The position numbers were made by a program, and so were the translations under genes. Positions 39,670 to 46,821 of a stretch of 46,821 nucleotides of DNA are shown here, in pieces. The DNA is from Xanthoparmelia taractica. Its lineage: Eukaryota > Ascomycota > Lecanoromycetes > Lecanorales > Parmeliaceae. The DNA lies in assembly GCA_033085395.1 (NCBI GenBank), contig JANQBS010000286.1, positions 1 through 46,821 of the forward strand, read 5' to 3'. The notes beneath the pieces were generated by a model that saw only the letters and a list, made by a program, of their open reading frames with translations, did no database searches and had not been told where the DNA came from. Numbering within the stretch: position 1 is the first letter of the stretch; each line of letters opens with the position of its first letter.

Positions 39670-40112
39670 GGACAACATTTGCTCATACATTACTCCGGGC
39701 TGGGACTGGCCCAGATTCGGCTGCTACACCTGTTGCTATCCTGGGTCTAAACTTAGACTACGCTTAGCTAAAGCAAATGTATGGTACTATTGATAAAAAC
39801 AATCTAATAGTTTTAAGAGATATAGTAGTTTGGCTGCTAATTTATTGTAAAACATGGAATACAAGCCCTACATATATATATAACAAGCTAGACTATCAAG
39901 GTACAAGACTTAGTGGTGCAGATTATAATACTGTAGCTAGACAGTTATTAGGTCTGCGCAAAAAACATAGTGTACAGTTTGTTAAAGCTACCGCTATAGC
40001 TAGGGTCTTTTTACCTTCAATTAAAGGAAATAAGCTTGTAAATAGCGCTATTCGTTCTGATAAGTCCACAATTGATGATCTTACTTTTTTATCGAACAAT
40101 AGTGTTATATAA
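39670..40112 (+). CDS. Small ORF with a VARQLLGLR domain, paralogue of the 45-kb ORF tail
   Basis: The ORF proper is 39777-40112 (111 residues). The same frame is open further upstream from about 39669 with one TAG at 39765. Its C-terminal half (NTVARQLLGLRKKHSVQF...GNKL...DKSTIDDL) matches the C-terminus of the ORF at 45164 (NAVARQLLGLRTKYDMRF...GNKT...NKATIDDL). It lies directly after the nad5 extension in a different frame, so it is probably the lost end of that extension, or an independent small gene. Function unknown. Confidence 0.55.
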
Positions 40113-41102
40113 TATAGCATGATAATACATAATTGTAATAATATACTAAATAAGTAAGACAAATCTAGAAGTCTACCCTAATGTACGGATAACTTTAGAT
40201 ATCTTAATTTAGCGGCAGTTGATTCTAGTAATGATAGGAGGGTGTAATAAACGGAGGTCACCCACAGGATACCGCGTACATCTATATACTTTTATTTAAA
40301 TTAAATTAATAAAAAAAAAATATAAGTGATAGAATTCAGGTGGGGCGGTTTCCCTCATTTTCTTTAGAAAAATAAAATGGAGAAGAAAAAGAACAAGAAA
40401 AATCATAAGAAAAATAAGCATTACCTAGTGTTTATCCTTGATATTTTAATACTAAGATATTAGAGGTGGAAATACAGGAGCCTTCTTGAAATAAAGGACA
40501 GGCTATAAGAGGGGAGAAGGGTTATATGAGTCATAAGGCATAATTAAGCTAAACAATATATATCTTATAGGGCATAAAGCCCAGGACTTAAGCCTATACA
40601 ATTATAATAAGATAAAGCCATACACAGGTATATAAGCTTGATCTTTTATATTACTGGTGTTTAAAGATAAACAGCTAAAATATGACATTAGTGTTATATA
40701 CAATGCTTTTTTATAAATAATAAAGGTGCATATTTGGGATTAATGTTAGTCCTGCTGTGATTAACATATCATAGGTAAATTCTGGGCAAATTTCAAGAAA
40801 CACTTATTAAATTGAGAAGTGTATTTGAAGCGGAGCTTACTTAAGCATTAGATAATTTATCTAATAAGTAAGAACGTTCAACGACTAGAAAGTGAGTAAT
40901 GCTAGCAATAACTTTTAAATCATGCTCAGCGTTTTTAAATGTTTTCTATATTATATCCGCCATATCTTAATGTAATTATCTCTTTCTAAACAATAATACT
41001 GTATAAGATATAGTTGTATAATGATTAATTTTATCATTTTCTTCATCAGCTAAAAGAAAAAGAAGAAAAACAATAAAATTAATGAAATAGACTTAATATT
41101 TT
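40113..41102. repeat. Repeat-rich spacer before rps3
   Basis: No gene. Contains repeat R2 (40240-40290: ggagggtgtaata, ggaggtcacccacaggataccg), the aggtggggcgg repeat (40337-40348) shared with the window start, a gggagaagggttata block shared with repeat R1 (~40518), and hairpin-type purine tracts at about 40355-40412 and 41034-41080. Confidence 0.65.
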
Positions 41103-42749
41103 ATGTGTTCATTTTTATTATTAGTAAAAAACAAAATTAAAATGGGCCTAAAGGTTAAGTTAAGGACTGCACAAAGGTTATATAACCACAAAGTTCTATC
41201 TAATATGACACAAAGTATGAAAAAATCACTAAAGACATGCAACAACACATACAAATTGCTTTATATAAATAATACGCTGAATGCAATAAACAACATAGCT
41301 AAGCCTAATTTTCTTGTATATCTTGCATTAAAAAGTGAATTATCAGGTATAACTCATATTTGTAATAGCTCTACTGACACGTTAAACGTGTTTAATGCAA
41401 GGTTAAAAAAAGACAAGACACAAAAAGTAAAATTAGAATATAACTATAATTATATAGGGAAACCTAGACATTATCCACCTGCAAATAAAGAGTGATTTAA
41501 CAGTATATATGTATATAATAATAAGACCATTAAGTTATTACCCACTACAGACAAAGTTACACTTAAACTAGTAAAAAGTTATTTTAATTTTTATAGCCGT
41601 AAACTCGAGAAAAAAGTAAAATCTCGACGCTTGCGTATAAGAGGGAGAAGGTTATCAATTAACAGGATGTTAGTTAGCAGAGCAGAGTTAAAACACACAA
41701 ATGATAAAGTGGTTGTTACTATATATGTCTATAACAGACAAAAAAAATATTATTTTAATAAAATAATTAGTATAGCTACAATAAATAATTTCCTTCCACA
41801 TAGAATGAAAACAATAAAAAAAAAAAGCTTAATAATTAAATCGAGAGTTAAAAAGCAAAAAAAATTAGCTTTAAAAAGCCTTGGCTTATTTTCTTCTGAT
41901 AATAAAAAAAAGGTAGATAATAATAAATTTAAAATATATGAGACAAGTTATATGAAACATTATGTTATCAGGTCTCTGCGTAAAGAAATGCTTGAGGTTT
42001 ATCTTTGACAGTTAATATCTTTTAATGAATCTAAATTTGAAAAAAAATATCTTTTACCTTTAACTAACTTAGTAAGTAAGGTCTATAATAAAAAAGTAGA
42101 ATTTAATCTTGTAAATTTAAAATATTTATATCTTAACAGCTATATTTTTTCAGATACTTTAGTTACAAAATTAAGGAACAGAAAAAATAGGTTATTAAGA
42201 GTATTGAAAACCTCTTTATTAATGTTTAAATTACCCTCTATAGACAGATTAGCTTTATACGAAGAGATTTATAATAGAAAAAGGAAGCTTCAAAATTTAA
42301 AAGTTGATAATACAACGGCTAATTTTAGAAGCTTGAAGTCCAATATTAAATCACAATTTACTGATCTATTAGAAGTATCATTGCTAAATATGGATCCTAA
42401 ACATTCTATATATAAGCTAAAAGATTTTAAATTATATTATCCTCAAAATTTAATGTATTCTAATTACCCATTATTTATACTAAACACCATTATAAATTCT
42501 ATTAAAAACAAATCTGTAAGTGGTATAAGGTTAGAGGTAGCAGGTAGATTAACTAGACGTAATAAGGCCGCGAGGTCTCTCTTTAAACTTAGATATAAGG
42601 GTAATATAAGAAATATGGATTCTTCTTATAAAGGTTTATCGGCAGTTCTTCTAAGAGGTTATGCAAAATCTAATTTACAATATACTAAATTAAAATCTAG
42701 GATTCGCATTGGATCTTTTGGTCTAAAAGGATGGGTAAGTAGCAGTTAA
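41103..42749 (+). CDS. rps3: Ribosomal protein S3, free-standing
   Basis: 548 residues from ATG 41103, or 535 from ATG 41142 (MGLKVKLR), to TAA 42747. Small-subunit mitochondrial ribosomal protein, very rich in Lys/Asn/Ile like fungal Rps3/Var1. The C-terminal domain is diagnostic: SNYPLFILNTIINSIKNKSV, GIRLEVAGRLTRRNKAARSL, LKSRIRIGSFGLKGWVSS. TGA at 41492 and 42006 is Trp. In most filamentous ascomycetes rps3 is inside an rnl intron; here it stands alone between the nad5/ORF block and atp8, and the usual rnl intron site is empty. Confidence 0.93.
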
Positions 42750-43629
42750 ATACTTGCTATTTATTTGCTCTGCCCATCTAAATGTATCGCATTTAATTTT
42801 TTTACAATTTTCGCTATGCCTCTCTGAACATAGAAAGCAAATAAAAATGATGAAATAGTCTGAACCGCCTTGTGAAAGCTGGATACAAGGGACAAATAAC
42901 CCATGTGATAACATAAGTTGTAACAAAACATGAAAAAAAAAGAAAACACTACATTATGTGTTAGAAGAAGAAAAAGAAGAAGAAGAAAAAGAAGAAGAAA
43001 AATTAAAACGGCATCATAATTATATTTAGACAAACTAATCTAAAGGGGGCCAGAAGAATTATCCTCCTTATAGTCAGAAACATCTCCAGCAGTTCATTGG
43101 TAATTTTTACGGATGATAAGAGAAAAAGAAAAGACATCTTAGCTATACCTTTAAACTGAGCCTTTATACTAAATTAGTAACAGCTATTCACGTTTATATT
43201 ATTAAACGGCATAAGAGTCTTAGTCTAGTGTAATCCTTTTTAGATTACTTATTTTAACATATTCTTGTGCATGGTTTCTAGTAGATTTTGTTTTATAAGT
43301 ATCTATAAATTTACCTCTAGATAACTTTATAAAGCCCTCTTGTTTTAGGACTTTACGGTTAATTTCTTTAGCTTTTATTATAGTTGAGCCATTTTCTAAT
43401 ATAAGACAATAAGTTTTATTTATCATAAAACAAGCTTTCTTAATAGCATATTCTAATTTATATTGGCTATCAATTAAGAAAAAGGCTCATTAAATCTTAC
43501 AAATAAACATACATGCATACGTGTATATAGCTTATTTATGTATTAATTTATACCTTGACCCTTTTATTTTTAATTAAATTACGATGTACGTTTTTAGATA
43601 GCACCAACAATAAATAATATTCCAAAGGT
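42750..43629. other. Spacer between rps3 and atp8
   Basis: AT-rich. Holds a purine tract at 42961-43003 (repeated gaagaagaaaaa) and one possible short minus-strand ORF at 43220-43426. No other gene seen. Confidence 0.6.
43220..43426 (-). CDS. Possible 68-residue minus-strand ORF
   Basis: Begins MINKTYCLILENGSTIIKAK and ends KISNLKRITLD, basic and without a recognised domain. The middle (EINRKVLKQEGFIKLSRGKF) has a helix-turn-helix feel. It is opposite to all working genes and could be a fragment or chance. Confidence 0.25.
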   Translation of the reverse strand: MINKTYCLILENGSTIIKAKEINRKVLKQEGFIKLSRGKFIDTYKTKSTRNHAQEYVKISNLKRITLD

Positions 43630-43776
43630 ATGCCACAGCTAGTACCTTTTTATTTTTTAAATCAAACAATCTTTGCTTTTATTTTACTTATAGTAGTGAT
43701 ATATATCTTTTCAAAATATATTTTACCAAGGTTTGTACGTTTATTTAATACACGTGTTTATATAAGTAAATTATAG
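43630..43776 (+). CDS. atp8: ATP synthase subunit 8
   Basis: 48 residues, ATG to TAG. The N-terminal MPQLVPFYF motif, a single membrane helix (FAFILLIVVIYIFSKYILP) and a basic C-terminus (RFVRLFNTRVYISKL) are diagnostic. It is a small subunit of the F0 sector of ATP synthase. atp6, usually its partner, is not adjacent here. The 5' end (leader, ATG and first codons) appears copied at the start of the zinc-ribbon ORF at 1696. Confidence 0.93.
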   Translation: MPQLVPFYFLNQTIFAFILLIVVIYIFSKYILPRFVRLFNTRVYISKL

Positions 43777-45163
43777 CTACTGCTTGCACGCTTATTCTTG
43801 TTATTTTATTTGATTATGTTTTTTTCTAGAAAAAAAAAGAAACAAGAAAATGAAAAAATATCAATATATATCTGGAAAAAATGACAACAAGATATAGAAG
43901 CAAAGAAAACAAAATAGTCATGTTGCTGATACAGGCTTTACTGATTTAAATTTGTCATACTATATGATCTTTTTTTTTATTTAGTACAACTGCACATCTA
44001 CACAACTTGTGCCTATATGATTTTTCTAGACTCAAATGACACATAAAAACGATTAATACTGTGATACATATTGTTTAATGCTACTTTTAAGTAAATAGCA
44101 TAGGGAAGTCCAAAGCTTATTAGGTTTATGTATGTGTTTCTTGATAAAATTTACATTTTAAATTTTTGTAAAAAAAAAAATTCATGCAAATATGTAAGTA
44201 TTGGTTTTTAGCAGAAAATAAATAATATATTACATATATGTGACAATAATTAAAACTTTATTTTGTCCAGTTTAGTATAAGTACGAAATGTCAGTCCTAA
44301 ACCTAGCCTTTATTTAGACGCATAGACAATAACAGGAACCGGCTTATTTGTATCCAGTTAAACAGACTTATAGTTTATTAGTAAAACAAATAGTTTCATT
44401 TTTGTTTTTATTTTTTTTTCTACTTCTTTTTCTTGTTCTTGAAAAGAACAAGAAAAATCAGAAGAAAAGTAAACTACTAATAATTCAGTTTGAACCTGAA
44501 AAGAACCATACTATAAAAAATCTAACACTCTAATATTACTTAATTATATAAACGTGAAAAGTTTTTCCTTTATACCTACAACAAAATTTGCTGTAGCTAT
44601 AAAAGATAGCACTAAACTTTTATATGGCCTAAGTATACAGGCTTTATTTTATTGGAATTTGTTGTTTCATCTTTGAAGAAGAAAAATAAGAAATGTTAAA
44701 CTAAAATTCCAATGTAAGTCTTGAAATATATACACGTTTGAGCAACTAAAGTTGTCTTATGTAATAATAGGTATAAGTTAAAGGTAAAATTTCTCTTTTT
44801 TTATTATAATAAGGAACAAAAGAGCTTAATTTTGTAATTTTTCTATTAATTAATTAAAAAATTAGCAAATGTAAAATTAGCAAGACCACAATTTTGTCTA
44901 TTTGTTAATATACTGCATTTGTAGTATATGATTATGATATTAGATCGTATAATATACTACATTTTTGTATAACAATAAATAGCTTTGTTCTGTTTATAAC
45001 ATTATAATTGTTCTTTTGCTCAGGTTACTACTTCATTAGATCGCTGCTAATGAAGTATACCTATATTATATTACTAAATATAGGACTTCTATAATATAAT
45101 TGTCATTGTAGTGAAGTTTTTGTGTGGTAAATTATTATTATTTTATTTTTCTATATATATAAC
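43777..45163. other. Long AT-rich spacer after atp8
   Basis: No gene recognised. Contains a hairpin at 44425-44455 (ctttttcttgttctt with its complement), a purine tract near 43829-43855, and the perfect 36-base repeat at 44971-45006 shared with 2531-2566. Confidence 0.6.
44971..45006. repeat. 36-bp perfect direct repeat (copy 2)
   Basis: Identical to 2531-2566. Confidence 0.85.
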
Positions 45164-46033
45164 ATGTTAGTACACTTTCTTATTACGTTAAAAAAAACAT
45201 GAAGAATATTTTTATTTTGTATTTTCATGAGCTTATCTTATAAACTACCAGGTAAGTTTATGTTCGAGTGTTTGGATATTATATGGCTTTATCCTGTGTA
45301 TAATGCAACTCTATCATGTCTAGGTATTGTAATTATTTCTGGTATAAAAGACAAAAATATTCACCGTTTCAGAGTAGCTATTGTAGGTATATGTAGCTTA
45401 CTAATAAGTGTTATTCTTCTATGTACAGGTCATAATCTGCAGGGCTTGATATATTTTTATGAGCATATAACTGAACTATTACCTATTGTTATTTTATGAA
45501 AATCAGATAAAATAATGATTAGTTTTATGAATCAATCATCTTCAAGTGGACCATCTTCAAGCGGACCATCTTCAAGCGGACCTTCTTCAAGTGCACTACC
45601 TTTGAGTGAACCCTCTTCAAGTGGACCATCTTACACTAGACATGTTGCAGGTCAAGAAGTGCTTGTACCCTCTAAAGACCTCCCTGATAAGGAGTTAGAC
45701 GAAATGTTTGGTCCACCTAATAAAGATCATATTAAAGCTGCAAGAGACAAAATAGTTGCGCAATCAGAACAATGCAAACAAAATAATGGTTCCTATAAAT
45801 CATCTATATATAGTGTTGATTATCCTCCTTCACTAAGACTAAGCAACCAAGATAAAAATGCTGTTGCTAGACAACTATTAGGTTTACGCACTAAGTATGA
45901 TATGCGATTTAATAAATCTACGAATTCGACTAAAGTCATGATAGCCAAAGGTCTTAGTGGTAATAAAACCAATGTCGCAGTGGCATGCAACAAAGCTACT
46001 ATTGACGATCTTAACTCTGGTCTTAATGAGTAA
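45164..46033 (+). CDS. Membrane/Ser-Pro-linker ORF, paralogue of the nad5 extension
   Basis: 289 residues from ATG 45164 (or 276 from CTT-flanked frame; a later ATG is 45227) to TAA 46031. TGA at 45200 and 45497 is Trp. Hydrophobic helices occupy residues ~10-110. The first part, LSYKLPGKFMFECLDIIWLYPVYN, matches LGYRLPMHFMLDQLDLLTYY in the nad5 extension. A tandem linker of SSSGP units follows (45536-45640), then a charged region, then the VARQLLGLR domain shared with 39777-40112. It is the complete, unfused form of the module split at the end of nad5. It stands just upstream of the nad1 remnant. Function unknown. Confidence 0.65.
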
Positions 46034-46073
46034 TATTGTTATTTATCGAATAATACGTATGTGCACCCGTGTT

Positions 46074-46418
46074 TTTACACCCCGCTGCTATTTGTCTATC
46101 ATAACTTTAATTTTTTCCTTGTTAGGATTTTCTGTTATACCATATGGTCCTGGTCTAGCTATATCAGACTTTGATTTAAGAATACTTTATATGTAAGCAG
46201 TTTCTTTCTTATCTGCTAATTATAAATAAGCCTTTTTAGGTTCATTGAGAAGTACTGCTCAACTAATTAGTTATGAATTGACATTAATCTCAGCTATACT
46301 GCTTGTTATATTGTTATCAGGTAGCTTAGCAGTTGATACAGAAATGCAAATAACAATCTTATATATTGTACCACTATTACCTGTATTTATAATTTTCTTT
46401 ATTGCATCCATGATATAA
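46074..46418 (+). pseudogene. Truncated, decayed nad1 fragment
   Basis: One frame reads SLLGFSVIPYGPGLAISDFD, then TAA (46194), then AVSFLSANYK, TAA (46227), then AFLGSLRSTAQLISYEL... and LPVFIIFFIASM, TAA (46416). These are the central membrane segments of NADH dehydrogenase subunit 1, with two in-frame stops and a deletion between ILYM and SANYK. Both ends of the gene are missing. It cannot encode a working Nad1; a functional copy should exist elsewhere in the genome. Confidence 0.85.
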
Positions 46419-46470
46419 TGTTTGTGAGCCTTATATTATTATGCTCACAAACATTTCGGGTTTTGGCTTG

Positions 46471-46516
46471 ATATTATTCGGCCTTTGGCTTTCATATTAT
46501 TCGGCTTTTGGCTTTC
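46471..46516. repeat. 23-bp tandem repeat
   Basis: Two near-identical units of atattattcggc.tttggct plus ttc, with a degraded third unit before (46453-46470). Confidence 0.85.
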
Positions 46517-46721
46517 ATATTTTTGGGGTAGCGACTAAATAATCCACTTATATATCTCATATTTAGTTTAACATGTTTAAACAGAATCTAGCTATAGCTA
46601 GGTTGAATAGGGAATAGACAACAGGGTAAAGGGAATAGGTAATACACTACTATATTTATGGTTAGGTACTACAGTTAATCAGAGCTTTTAGCTATGTAGA
46701 AATTAATTTACCTTTATTCTA

Positions 46722-46790
46722 AAGGAGGGTGTAATATATGGAGGTCAGCCACAGGATACCGCGTACATCTATCTACTTTTATTTTCATTA
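46722..46790. repeat. Dispersed repeat R2, copy 3, at the right window edge
   Basis: aaaggagggtgtaatatatg, ggaggtcagccacaggatac and cgcgtacatctat closely match 40240-40290. Followed by AT-rich DNA and a final T run. Confidence 0.8.
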
Positions 46791-46821
46791 CTTATTGGTT
46801 TGAATCAGCATCTTTTTTTTT

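Noticed and set aside
44348..44533. 61-residue Phe/Leu-rich frame
   Set aside because: It is mostly the translation of a pyrimidine/purine hairpin, with no independent support.
1..46821. A linear mitochondrial plasmid (B-type DNA polymerase or phage-type RNA polymerase) as source of the accessory ORFs
   Set aside because: I found no polymerase motifs in any accessory frame, so plasmid origin is possible but unsupported here.

Overview
This window is fungal mitochondrial DNA. TGA must be read as tryptophan: cob, cox2, cox3, nad2 and nad5 only stay open if it is, and TGA falls at conserved Trp sites such as the Cox2 QWYW motif. The rnl-flanking tRNA clusters (G-D-S-I-S-P before, T-E-M-M-L-A-F-L-Q-H-M after), the nad2/nad3 adjacency and the 1-base nad4L/nad5 overlap point to a filamentous ascomycete (Pezizomycotina). 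The class cannot be fixed from sequence alone; Leotiomycetes is a guess. All recognisable working genes are on the + strand.

Layout: cox1 3' end with a C-terminal extension (0.2-0.9 kb); repeat-rich accessory DNA with small chimeric reading frames and a decayed minus-strand gene (0.9-5.3 kb); an in-frame cob-cox2 fusion (5.3-8.0 kb); trnR, nad6, trnV, an inserted segment, a second trnV-like copy, and cox3 with one group I intron (8.5-13.8 kb); a membrane/collagen-linker gene followed by a duplicated cox3 3' end (13.9-15.4 kb); tRNAs and rnl with one 2.65 kb group I intron (15.5-22.3 kb); a tRNA cluster invaded by two decayed GIY-YIG genes (22.6-26.5 kb); nad2, then nad3 fused to a ~400-residue extension (26.6-29.9 kb); nad4L with one intron and nad5 with three introns and a ~340-residue C-terminal extension (30.4-39.7 kb); a small ORF, free-standing rps3, atp8, a paralogue of the nad5 extension and a decayed nad1 fragment (39.8-46.4 kb). 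rns, atp6, atp9, nad4, most of cox1 and an intact nad1 are not in the window.

Three themes stand out. (1) Respiratory genes have been fused in frame to other coding sequence: cob to cox2, and cox1, nad3 and nad5 to new C-terminal extensions. Several extensions share one plan: membrane helices, then a low-complexity Gly/Ser/Pro or collagen-like linker, then a charged tail. (2) Degenerate second copies of gene ENDS (cob 5', cox3 5' with trnV, cox3 3', cox2 3', atp8 5', cox1 3', trnM) flank accessory segments. This is what end-replacing mobile cassettes leave behind when they bring a fresh gene terminus and displace the old one. (3) A dispersed family of polypyrimidine/polypurine hairpins is scattered through intergenic DNA, introns and rnl, and one copy interrupts a homing-endonuclease motif. 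The conserved cores (electron-transfer subunits, rnl, tRNAs, rps3) look functional; the accessory layer is mobile and decaying.
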